The notes below the pieces were generated by a model. That model searched no databases. It worked only from the letters and a program-made list of their open reading frames with translations, and was not told the origin of the DNA. From assembly GCA_003023105.1 (NCBI GenBank), contig PXSZ01000029.1, forward strand, positions 1 to 15,966: 15,966 bases of DNA, read 5' to 3'. Below, piece by piece: positions 1-6,635 of this stretch (its first letter is position 1; each line of letters starts with the position of its first letter). The translations under genes and the position numbers were made by a program. Source of the DNA: Bacteroidetes bacterium QH_10_64_37 (GTDB lineage: Bacteria > Bacteroidota > Rhodothermia > Rhodothermales > Salinibacteraceae).

Positions 1-110
1 AGCGACGTGGGGATTAGTGCGTGCTACCATCCTTTACAAGATGCGACGGAACTCACTTAAAGTAAAGCATGAGGTCCCGGAACGAGGAAACCAGCGGTCG
101 GGCGGGGTCG
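1..110. other. Non-coding edge downstream of the sigma cluster
   Basis: No gene is supported here. The stretch lies just past the stop codon of the coiled-coil protein gene on the minus strand. I looked for a GC hairpin followed by a T-run on the minus strand and did not find a convincing terminator. The only local structure is a tiny palindrome, ACTT-A-AAGT, near position 55. Confidence 0.4.
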
Positions 111-881
111 CTACCGCCCCCGAGTAGAGTCGATGAGCTGTCGGAGGTGACGATCAATCATGCGGTCCCGCATCTGCTCTCGTCGCTGGAGGTTGTCCTG
201 GAGCTCCCGAATTTGCCCCTGCAGGCGCTTGATCTCACGACGCCGGTTTTCCTGTTTGACCGCGAAGATGTCTTCGAGCATGCCCCGCAGCGTGTCAATC
301 TTGGCCTGGCGCTCGGCGCCCTCCGGCAGCAGCCGAATGGTGCGCGCGAGGTTCTGCGCGTTCTGTTCCATCTGGCGCTCGTGCTGAAGCCGCTCGTAGA
401 GCTCTCGGCTGGAGCGCTGGACCGCACTGAGGTACCGCTGGTGCGACGCTTCGGGGCCCCGGGCGACCGCCTCGGCCTCGCCGCGCTGGGGGGCCGTTTG
501 TGCCTGCACCGCCTCACTGCCCAGCACCACGGACGCGCGTTGCTTCCGCACTTCTTCTTCGGTAATCGGCTCCAGCCCCTCGTCCAGGACGAAAAGGCGT
601 CCCCGAAGCTCGACGACCGGGCGGTCCACCCCTACGAAGCGATAGTTGGCCCGGACCCCCTCCAGGTTCAGGCTGTCCGGCAGCTGGTCCGCCGACAGGG
701 GCCGGCCGTCGACGTAGACCGTGCCGTCGCGGATGTTGAGAGTATGGGTCTGCTGGGCCGACGCCACGGGCCCGAGAAGGCCCCAGAGAAGGAGCCCGAG
801 GACGAGCCCCGAGGCGAGACGGCGACACGACGAGTCCGGACGGCGCGGAGAAGTCATGGGGGAGACGAAGCGAGACGACAT
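111..881 (-). CDS. Secreted or periplasmic coiled-coil protein, third gene of the sigma cluster
   Basis: This is a predicted 256-residue protein of unknown family. Residues 1-42 form a long signal peptide: a basic start, a hydrophobic core around 24-41 (LASGLVLGLLLWGLLGPV) and an ASA-QQ cleavage site. Residues about 45-110 form a small beta-rich segment. Residues about 150-250 are highly charged, rich in R, E and Q, and have strong coiled-coil character. The first ATG in a sensible context (881) was chosen; an internal Met at residue 9 is an alternative, and a longer frame to 1019 would run into the upstream gene and bury the signal peptide. It lies 29 bases downstream of the anti-sigma-like gene, so co-transcription is likely. 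By position it could be an envelope sensor or target of the sigma factor, loosely like CpxP/Spy-type helical periplasmic proteins. That role is inference only. Confidence 0.75.
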   Translation of the reverse strand: MSSRFVSPMTSPRRPDSSCRRLASGLVLGLLLWGLLGPVASAQQTHTLNIRDGTVYVDGRPLSADQLPDSLNLEGVRANYRFVGVDRPVVELRGRLFVLDEGLEPITEEEVRKQRASVVLGSEAVQAQTAPQRGEAEAVARGPEASHQRYLSAVQRSSRELYERLQHERQMEQNAQNLARTIRLLPEGAERQAKIDTLRGMLEDIFAVKQENRRREIKRLQGQIRELQDNLQRREQMRDRMIDRHLRQLIDSTRGR

Positions 882-910
882 GATGCACGCAGCAAATCGA
901 GGCCCTCCGA

Positions 911-1474
911 TCAGGGGCGGCTGGCCCGTTGGAGGGAGCCCCATCGGTCCGGCGTGCTCCGTGCCTGCAGCCGGTCGATACGCCGCTGGATGCGGATCAG
1001 CTCCTCCCCATCGTCCCACGCCGGAATGGCGTCCGCGTCAGTCGGGCGGGTGTTGGCGGTCGTGGGGGCCTGCCGGGACGTCCCCTCGAGCACGCCGGGC
1101 GTCGCGGAGTCCGCCACCGGGTTGTCGGGCGCGCCCGCCCCCTGCCACCACCCCAGCCCGATCAGTAGCAGCAGCGCAAGCCCGGCGCCGACCGTTTGCA
1201 GGCGACGGTTCCAGGAATGGGCGGGGGCTCGCGCCGGGCGATCCGCGGTCGATGGTGCAGACGACTGAGCGGCCGCACGGGCGTCGTCTACCACCTGGTC
1301 CACGACCGCCGGGTCCGGCCGCCGCGCGGGCCGGTCGTCGAGGGCGCGCTTCGTGTCCCGCAGGCGCTCGTACTCGCGGTAGAGATCCTCATCCTCGGAT
1401 AATCGACGCGCGAGCGTCGACGCGTCCTCGTCTTCCCCGTACAGATACCGAATGAGGCGTAGCCGATCGTCCAT
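911..1474 (-). CDS. One-pass membrane protein, putative anti-sigma factor
   Basis: The 187-residue product has an acidic helical N-terminus (MDDRLRLIRYLYGEDED, then LARRLSEDEDLYREYERL), a low-complexity linker (50-88) and one transmembrane segment at about 94-110. An outer part ends in a short amphipathic helix (about 156-172, ELIRIQRRIDRLQ). It follows the ECF sigma gene by 47 bases, which is the classic place for an anti-sigma factor. The layout of cytoplasmic domain, single span and outer domain also fits. No HxxxCxxC zinc motif is present, so it is not a ZAS-type protein. ATG 1474 is used; an upstream extension would overlap the sigma gene. The N-terminal part resembles the short anti-sigma N-terminal domains of Bacteroidota, but the similarity is too weak to name a family. 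Confidence 0.75.
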   Translation of the reverse strand: MDDRLRLIRYLYGEDEDASTLARRLSEDEDLYREYERLRDTKRALDDRPARRPDPAVVDQVVDDARAAAQSSAPSTADRPARAPAHSWNRRLQTVGAGLALLLLIGLGWWQGAGAPDNPVADSATPGVLEGTSRQAPTTANTRPTDADAIPAWDDGEELIRIQRRIDRLQARSTPDRWGSLQRASRP

Positions 1475-1521
1475 GGGAACCAGAATCGTTCTGTGAAGCA
1501 AGCCGGACCGTGCCAGACTCC

Positions 1522-2127
1522 TTACGTGTCGAGCGCCCCAACCAGCGCGGTCTCGTTGGAGGCCTCCATCATCTTCCGGAGGTTCTTGAGGGCGTACCGC
1601 ATGCGCCCAAGCGCCGTGTTGATGGATACGTCCTGAAGCTCGGCGATCTCCCGAAAGGTCAAGTCCGTCTCCTGCCGCAGGAGAAGCACCTCTTTCTGCT
1701 CGGGGGCGAGCCGCTCGATGTGCTCGTCGAGCCACTCGCGCTGCTCCGCGCGGTGGAGCTGCTCGTCGGCGTAGGGAGAATCGTCCTCCAGGGTGTCCCA
1801 GAAGGACCGCCCATCGTCCTCGTCCTGCGGCACGTCCGCCCACTTCTTTTGCTTCCGGGTGTGGTCGATCGCCGCGTTGCGGGCGATACTCATCACCCAA
1901 CTCAGCCACTGGCCCTGCCGGTCGTAGGACCCACGCCGGCCCTGCATGGCCATGACGACGCGCTCGAAGGTTTCCTGAAAGAGGTCGTTGGCCACCGCCC
2001 GATCCTTCACCATGCCCATCAGGTAGCCAAAGATACGGTCCTGGTGCCGCTCGACGAGCCGCCGAAAGGCCTGCTCGTCGTCCTCGTCCAGGTAGGCCGT
2101 TACCAGTTCCTCATCCGTAGGCTGCAT
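1522..2127 (-). CDS. ECF-family RNA polymerase sigma factor
   Basis: This 201-residue protein is a sigma-70 of the extracytoplasmic function group, which directs RNA polymerase to a specific promoter set. Region 2 spans about 20-92, with the core-binding segment DLFQETFERV (48-57) and the -10-binding segment WLSWVMSIARNAAIDHTRK (74-92). An acidic linker (about 96-125) joins it to region 4 (about 138-187), where LTFREIAELQDVSINTALGRM is the helix-turn-helix. The Met at 2127 was preferred to one four codons upstream because the family usually begins close to this point (TDEELV). No extra C-terminal domain is present. It heads a three-gene cluster with the membrane protein at 911-1474 and the secreted protein at 111-881. 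Its own promoter should lie in 2128-2262, where the only AT-rich patch is TACAATAAT near 2200 on the minus strand. I could not assign a -35 with confidence. Confidence 0.95.
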   Translation of the reverse strand: MQPTDEELVTAYLDEDDEQAFRRLVERHQDRIFGYLMGMVKDRAVANDLFQETFERVVMAMQGRRGSYDRQGQWLSWVMSIARNAAIDHTRKQKKWADVPQDEDDGRSFWDTLEDDSPYADEQLHRAEQREWLDEHIERLAPEQKEVLLLRQETDLTFREIAELQDVSINTALGRMRYALKNLRKMMEASNETALVGALDT

Positions 2128-2262
2128 GCGGAAACCCAATCATTGGCAAGTGCCGGGGGGGCGTGGCGCCGATCCGAACGAGCGGCCCAGCGCGATTATT
2201 GTACGCCCCGTCTGCTCGGAAGGTCTGCATTCGCAAGGACCGTTCCGGCGCATGCCCCCTCA

Positions 2263-3642
2263 CTACAACACCACGTCCACGACCTCCGTCAGCTGCTGCG
2301 CCCCGGTCACGTCGATGTCGTAGTCCCCGGCAATCCGGTCGAGATTGTTCTCCGGCACGACCGCCCGGTCGAAGCCCAGCTTGGCGGCCTCCTTGAGGCG
2401 CGGCTCCACCCGGCTCACGGTGCGGACCTCGCCGCCAAGGCCCACCTCCCCAATCAGGACCGAGCCGGTGTCGGCGGGGATGTCGCGGAACGACGAGGCG
2501 GCCGCAATGGCGACGCCCAGGTCCACGGCCGGCTCCTCCAGCCGCACCCCGCCCGCGACGTTAATGAACACGTCATGGTCGCTGAAGGCCAGTCCGGCCC
2601 GCTTTTCCAGCACCGCAAGGATCATCTGGAGCCGCTGCGACGCGAAGCCGGTGACGGTGCGCTGCGGGGTGCTGTACGAGGTGGGCGTCACGAGCGCCTG
2701 AATCTCCACCAGGAGGGGCCGCGTCCCTTCCAGCGAACAGACCACCGTGGAGCCGCTGAGGCCGTAGCCCCGCTCGGACAAAAACATCTCACTCGGATTG
2801 GGAACCTCCCGGAGGCCGTCCTCTCGCATCTCGAAGACCCCGATCTCGTTGGCCGCCCCAAACCGATTCTTGACGCTTCGGAGAATGCGGTAGGCGTGGT
2901 TCTGATCGCCCTCAAAGTACAATACCGTGTCCACCATATGCTCCAGGACCCGCGGCCCGGCAATGGTGCCCTTCTTGGTGACGTGGCCGACGAGGAAGGT
3001 CGAAAACTCCCGTTCTTTGGTCAGCTTGAGGAGCGAGGCGGTGCTCTCGCGCACCTGACTCACCGAGCCCGGCGCACTCGACAGGTCGGGCCGGTAGATG
3101 GTCTGAATCGAGTCGGCCACGAGCAGGTCGGGCGCCACGTCGTCGACGGCGTTGGCGATCTCCTGCACGTTCGTCTCCGCCAGCAGGTACAGGGCGTCGG
3201 AGTTCACCCCCAGCCGCTGCGCGCGCAGCTTCACCTGTCGCTTCGACTCCTCGCCCGTCACGTACAGAATCTTGCGGTCCGGCAGGTAGCCGCCCAGCTC
3301 GGTCATGAGCGTGCTCTTGCCGATGCCGGGATCCCCCGCGATGAGGCTGAAGGAGCCCTGCATAATGCCCCCGCCCATCACGCGGTCGAACTCGTCGACG
3401 CCGGTCCGGAGACGCGCCTCCTCCCCGAGGTGCACCTCCGTGAGCTGCGTCGGTCGGTTCTGAGCCATCGTGTCGCCGTCGCGTCCGTCTGTGCTCAGGT
3501 CGGGCACGCGCGCCTCCACGTCGGCGCTTTCCGTCTCCTGCACGAGCGTATTCCAGGCCCCGCATCCGGCGCACTTGCCCATCCACTTGTGGGCTTCGTA
3601 GCCGCATTCCTGACACACGTACCTGGGATTCGATTGGGCCAT
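2263..3642 (-). CDS. radA: DNA repair protein RadA
   Basis: The 459-residue protein matches RadA (Sms), a hexameric DnaB-like motor that promotes branch migration during homologous recombination and repair. In order it has a CxxC...CxxC zinc finger (C10, C13, C24, C27) and a RecA-like ATPase with Walker A GDPGIGKST (103-111) and Walker B LLVADS (174-179). The RadA-specific KNRFG motif is at 258-262. A C-terminal Lon-protease-like fold follows (about 285-459, including the VAGGVRLEEPAVDLGVA segment). Length is normal for the family. The start at MAQSNPRY was chosen because the zinc finger begins at residue 10; a Met eight codons upstream is less likely. It is transcribed divergently from mlaE and upstream of the sigma cluster on the same strand, but the 135-base gap suggests separate transcription. 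Nothing looks damaged. Confidence 0.97.
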   Translation of the reverse strand: MAQSNPRYVCQECGYEAHKWMGKCAGCGAWNTLVQETESADVEARVPDLSTDGRDGDTMAQNRPTQLTEVHLGEEARLRTGVDEFDRVMGGGIMQGSFSLIAGDPGIGKSTLMTELGGYLPDRKILYVTGEESKRQVKLRAQRLGVNSDALYLLAETNVQEIANAVDDVAPDLLVADSIQTIYRPDLSSAPGSVSQVRESTASLLKLTKEREFSTFLVGHVTKKGTIAGPRVLEHMVDTVLYFEGDQNHAYRILRSVKNRFGAANEIGVFEMREDGLREVPNPSEMFLSERGYGLSGSTVVCSLEGTRPLLVEIQALVTPTSYSTPQRTVTGFASQRLQMILAVLEKRAGLAFSDHDVFINVAGGVRLEEPAVDLGVAIAAASSFRDIPADTGSVLIGEVGLGGEVRTVSRVEPRLKEAAKLGFDRAVVPENNLDRIAGDYDIDVTGAQQLTEVVDVVL

Positions 3643-3803
3643 GGGCCGATCAAAGGAAGAATGCAAAGATCACGCGTCGTTCACAGAGGAACCTCCCCGC
3701 CGAGCCGGATGTGCACTATGCGGAGTCCGAAGGGTGATACGCAATCCGCCCCCTCAGTGTCCCATTCCCGCAGCGCCCCTCTCGAATAGACGCCCGCTCT
3801 GCG
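3643..3803. promoter_or_regulatory. Divergent promoter region radA / mlaE
   Basis: This 161-base gap separates the head-to-head starts of radA (minus) and mlaE (plus), so it must hold promoters for both. On the minus strand a TTTG-containing stretch (GATCTTTGCA, near 3667) lies about 20 bases before the radA ATG and is mildly like the TAnnTTTG -7 element of Bacteroidota. I cannot assign a convincing -33 partner. The assignment by position is safe; individual elements are not. Confidence 0.45.
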
Positions 3804-4556
3804 GTGCTCGACTCTCTACTTTTTCCGTTTCGCGCGCTCGGCCGGTACGCGATTCTCGTGGGTCGTGCGTTCACGTCGATCAACAAGGTTCGCACGTACT
3901 GGAACAACCTGGCCATCCAGATGGTGCGGATCGGGATCGATTCGATCCCGATCGTGGCGCTCGCTGCGGCCTTCACGGGGGCCGTCTTTACTGTCCAAAC
4001 CGCCTACCAGCTGGAGACGCCCTTCATCCCGACGTCGATCATCGGCTCCATCGTGGCCCCGTCGATTATGCTGGAACTGGGAGCCGTCATTGCCGGCTTC
4101 ATCCTCGCGGGACGGGTCGGGGCACGCATCGCGGCCGAGCTCGGAACGATGAAGGTATCCGAGCAGATCGATGCCCTGGAGGTGATGGGCCTCGACTCCG
4201 TCGGGTTCCTCATCCTGCCTCGGGTGCTGGCGGGCATCATTATGTTTCCCGTCCTGTACGTCGTCTCCTGCGTCGTCGGCATTGGCACCGGCATCGGCGT
4301 GGGGCACTTCGGCGGTTTTCTGAGCGCGAGCGAATTCTTGGAGGGGGCTCGCCAGTTTTTCAAACCGCTCGATCCCTTCATTGGCCTCATCAAGTCCATG
4401 GTCTTCGGCTTCATCATTACCTCGATCGCCTGCTACAAAGGCTATTACACCGGCGGCGGGGCCGTGGGGGTGGGCAACAGCACCACGAAGGCCACCGTCC
4501 TGAGCTGTGTGTTCATCCTCGTCGCCGACCTCCTGGTGGCCATGCTGCTGCTGTGA
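3804..4556 (+). CDS. mlaE: MlaE-family lipid ABC transporter permease
   Basis: This 250-residue, five- to six-span inner-membrane protein is the permease of an Mla/MCE-type transporter. Such transporters move phospholipids between the inner membrane and the envelope. Family hallmarks are the segment ELGAVIAGFILAGRVGA (91-107), followed by the coupling-helix motif ELGTMKVSEQIDALEVMG (112-129), and the C-terminal CYKGYYTGGGAVGVGNSTT (210-228). The start is GTG 3804 with the N-terminal amphipathic segment typical of the family. No Shine-Dalgarno sequence precedes it. It is the first gene of mlaE-mlaF-mlaD. The 188 bases to mlaF are unusually long for this operon and hold two tandem duplications. 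The lack of mlaB/mlaC neighbours is normal outside Proteobacteria. The family is certain; the direction and exact lipid are not known. Confidence 0.95.
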   Translation: MLDSLLFPFRALGRYAILVGRAFTSINKVRTYWNNLAIQMVRIGIDSIPIVALAAAFTGAVFTVQTAYQLETPFIPTSIIGSIVAPSIMLELGAVIAGFILAGRVGARIAAELGTMKVSEQIDALEVMGLDSVGFLILPRVLAGIIMFPVLYVVSCVVGIGTGIGVGHFGGFLSASEFLEGARQFFKPLDPFIGLIKSMVFGFIITSIACYKGYYTGGGAVGVGNSTTKATVLSCVFILVADLLVAMLLL

Positions 4557-4604
4557 CGAGGCCGCATCCCCGGAGACCACTCTCGCCCGTTGAGCATATA
4601 CCGT

Positions 4605-4642
4605 TGTATGCAACGATGACCACTGTATGTAACGATGACCAC
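4605..4642. repeat. 19-base tandem direct repeat in the mlaE-mlaF gap
   Basis: Two back-to-back 19-base copies (4605-4623 and 4624-4642) differ at one position: TGTATGCAACGATGACCAC and TGTATGTAACGATGACCAC. The first copy, with the preceding GT, also contains the small imperfect palindrome GTTG-TATG-CAAC. It lies about 100 bases before mlaF, so it could be a paired protein-binding site or simply a duplication scar. Confidence 0.9.
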
Positions 4643-4728
4643 GAGCAACCTGGACCCGGCTGCTCTCCTCTCCTGATTGGGGACACCGCTCCCCGTCCAC
4701 TGCCTTCCGCTGGCGTTTTTCCGGCCCT

Positions 4729-4760
4729 ATGATTGAGGTGAAGAATGATTGAGGTGAAGA
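4729..4760 (+). repeat. 16-base exact tandem duplication across the mlaF start
   Basis: The block ATGATTGAGGTGAAGA occurs twice without a gap, at 4729-4744 and 4745-4760. The second copy carries the true mlaF start and its first codons (M-I-E-V-K). Because 16 is not a multiple of three, the first ATG opens a different frame: M-I-E-V-K-N-D, then TGA at 4750-4752. This makes a seven-codon upstream frame whose stop lies inside the first codons of mlaF. Confidence 0.97.
4735..4741 (+). promoter_or_regulatory. Shine-Dalgarno match before mlaF, made by the duplication
   Basis: GAGGTGA is fully complementary to the usual 3' end of bacterial 16S rRNA (TCACCTC). Its GAGG core ends six bases before the mlaF ATG at 4745. 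It consists of duplicated mlaF coding codons (GAG GTG A). The other starts in this window, apart from the GGAG before the zeta-type gene, show no such match. Whether this organism uses Shine-Dalgarno pairing is unknown. Confidence 0.55.
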
Positions 4761-5521
4761 ACATATCGAAGAGCTTCGGCTCCCTGCAGGTGCTCGATGA
4801 CGTCTCGCTCGAGGTGCACGACGGGGAGAAGCTCGCCATCATTGGCCGCTCGGGATCGGGAAAGAGCGTGCTGATGAAGCACTTTGTGGGGCTGCTCAGG
4901 CCCGATTCCGGACACGTGTACGTCAACGACCAGGACCTCTGCTGCGCTCCCTACGAGCGGCTGCGGGAGCTCCGCAAGCGGTTCGGGGTGCTCTTTCAGG
5001 GCGGGGCCCTCTTCGACTCGATGACGACCTTCGAAAATATTGCCTTTCCACTGCACCAATTTTCTTCGTCAACGGAAGACGACATGAAGGCGCGCGTGCA
5101 GGAGTGCCTGGATCTGGTTCGCCTCTCGGACGTCGGCGCCAAGAATCCGGCCGAACTGTCGGGCGGGATGCGAAAACGAGTGGGCCTTGCCCGCGCCATT
5201 GCCCTGGAGCCACAGTACATCCTGTACGACGAGCCCACCACCGGCCTCGATCCGGAAACGTCGAATACGATCAACAACCTCATTAACCACCTTGCCGGGG
5301 AGCTCAACGTCACCAGCGTCATCGTTACTCACGACATGCACTCCGTCCTTGAGGTGGCCGACCGGGTGGCGTTCCTCCATGGACAGGACCTCGAATGGGT
5401 CGGGCCTGTGGAAGACATCCACGACTGCCCGAACCCGAACCTGAATTCGTTCGTGAAAGCCAGCGAATACACGATTGGAAAGTCCGAAACGTCTCCCTCC
5501 CTGTCCGGGTCCTCCGCCTAA
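4745..5521 (+). CDS. mlaF: MlaF-family lipid ABC transporter ATPase
   Basis: The 258-residue cytoplasmic ATPase powers the MlaE permease. The sequence shows Walker A GRSGSGKS (34-41), Q-loop Q85 within VLFQGGALFDSMT (a segment typical of MlaF), signature LSGGMRKR (138-145), Walker B ILYDEP (159-164), D-loop and H-loop H196. The LSGGMRKR form is specific to the Mla/MCE ATPases. The last 25 or so residues form a short polar tail. The start at 4745 aligns M-I-E-V with other family members; the upstream duplicate ATG at 4729 is out of frame. It ends 50 bases before mlaD, so mlaF and mlaD are almost surely co-transcribed. Start-site structure is discussed under the duplication at 4729. Confidence 0.96.
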   Translation: MIEVKNISKSFGSLQVLDDVSLEVHDGEKLAIIGRSGSGKSVLMKHFVGLLRPDSGHVYVNDQDLCCAPYERLRELRKRFGVLFQGGALFDSMTTFENIAFPLHQFSSSTEDDMKARVQECLDLVRLSDVGAKNPAELSGGMRKRVGLARAIALEPQYILYDEPTTGLDPETSNTINNLINHLAGELNVTSVIVTHDMHSVLEVADRVAFLHGQDLEWVGPVEDIHDCPNPNLNSFVKASEYTIGKSETSPSLSGSSA

Positions 5522-5571
5522 GCACGCCCTCAGGGATTCGCATTCTCTTCTGGCTTCGTTTTCTCTTCCGC

Positions 5572-6504
5572 ATGGAATACAGCAATGAACTCAAGGTGGG
5601 GGTCGCGATTGTTGTCGCCGTCATCGCTGCGGTTTTGGGCGTTCGGTTCTTCCAGGACATTCCGCTCTTCGGCGACACGTACCCAATGTACGCCACGTTC
5701 GAGGAGGCAGGGGGTCTCGTCTCCGGCAATCCCGTCCGCATGAAGGGGGTCACCATTGGAACGGTTGATGACGTCCAGCTCAACCAAAACACGCAGAAAG
5801 TGCGGGTTCGCCTTCGACTTCAACAGGACGTGCGCATCCCAAAAGGTTCGCACGCGCGGGTCGCGGGCTTCAGTGGACTGGGTGGGGTGAATGTGAGCAT
5901 CTCGCCCGGCCCCACAGACAATGCCGCGCTCCCTCCGAAGTCGACCCTCTCGCCGCCCCCCGAAGGCACCGTCTTCGAGCGCCTCACTGAACAGGCCCCG
6001 GCGCTGGCCAGCAAGGTCGACAGTGTGCTCACCAGCGCAAACGACGCCACAGCGGCTCTGGCGCAGCAATTCCAAAGCCCGAAGAGCGACCTACGCCGGA
6101 CACTGGAATCCGTCCAGCAGATCACGAACGACCTGGAGACAGTCACCGACGCGGAGACGGAGACGATTCGCGCCCTCCTCCAAAACCTGCGGGCGGTCTC
6201 CAGCGACCTGGAGGCGTTCATGAGCGGAAATCGCGACTCGCTGGACTTGGCCGTTCGGCGACTCAACCGGTCGCTCAACCGTCTCAACAAGAGCCTCGCT
6301 TCCTTTGAGGAGACCACAGCAACCCTTGACACGATTACGACGAAGCTGAACCGGGGCCGCGGCACAGCGGGGCGCCTCCTGAACGATCCGGGGCTCTACG
6401 TGAAACTGGACTCGGCTGCGGCCCAAACCAACTCCCTCCTTCGGGATTTTCGGCAGAACCCGGGCCGCTACCTGGACGACATGTCGCTCGTGAAGGTGTT
6501 TTAG
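5572..6504 (+). CDS. mlaD: MlaD/MCE-domain lipid-binding protein
   Basis: This 310-residue protein is the substrate-binding MCE subunit of the transporter. One N-terminal membrane anchor (about 8-27) is followed by a single MCE domain (about 37-113; YATFEEAGGLVSGNPVRMKGV and RIPKGSHARVAGFSGLGG are typical). A long helical stretch follows (about 135-295) that in such proteins forms a needle or barrel across the envelope. A conserved GxxGRLLNDPGLY segment is at 264-276. Proteobacterial MlaD is about 180 residues, so this is the longer form common in Bacteroidota and plants. ATG 5572 gives a proper N-in anchor; the open frame extends further upstream but overlaps mlaF and lacks homology-like content. 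Confidence 0.94.
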   Translation: MEYSNELKVGVAIVVAVIAAVLGVRFFQDIPLFGDTYPMYATFEEAGGLVSGNPVRMKGVTIGTVDDVQLNQNTQKVRVRLRLQQDVRIPKGSHARVAGFSGLGGVNVSISPGPTDNAALPPKSTLSPPPEGTVFERLTEQAPALASKVDSVLTSANDATAALAQQFQSPKSDLRRTLESVQQITNDLETVTDAETETIRALLQNLRAVSSDLEAFMSGNRDSLDLAVRRLNRSLNRLNKSLASFEETTATLDTITTKLNRGRGTAGRLLNDPGLYVKLDSAAAQTNSLLRDFRQNPGRYLDDMSLVKVF

Positions 6505-6557
6505 GGACGCATCGCGGGCCGAGTGGAACGAGGTCCTGCCTCTGGTGCATGCGTCCC
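6504..6557. repeat. 9-bp inverted repeat just after mlaD
   Basis: GGGACGCAT (6504-6512, starting on the last base of the mlaD stop codon) is the exact reverse complement of ATGCGTCCC (6549-6557), with a 36-base loop. No T-run follows, so it is not a classic intrinsic terminator. It could still form an mRNA 3' structure that marks the end of the mla transcript. A weaker GGAC-GTGTCC element lies a few bases downstream. Confidence 0.6.
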
Positions 6558-6635
6558 ATGTGTACGGGACGTGTCCACTTGCACACCGACCCTTCGCGTT
6601 TGGTATGAGATCCAGCACGAACCGGTTCTCCGCAC

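Noticed and set aside
69..1268. Open plus-strand frame of 399 codons
   Set aside because: Antisense to the coiled-coil and anti-sigma-like genes, which have signal peptide, membrane span and operon spacing in their favour.
1510..3789. Open plus-strand frame of 759 codons
   Set aside because: It lies antisense to the ECF sigma factor and radA, both certain. Its His/Leu/Val-rich product is a typical high-GC mirror frame without domains.
6504..6557. Intrinsic terminator after mlaD
   Set aside because: The stem is good but the loop is 36 bases and there is no T-run, so it was listed as an inverted repeat only.
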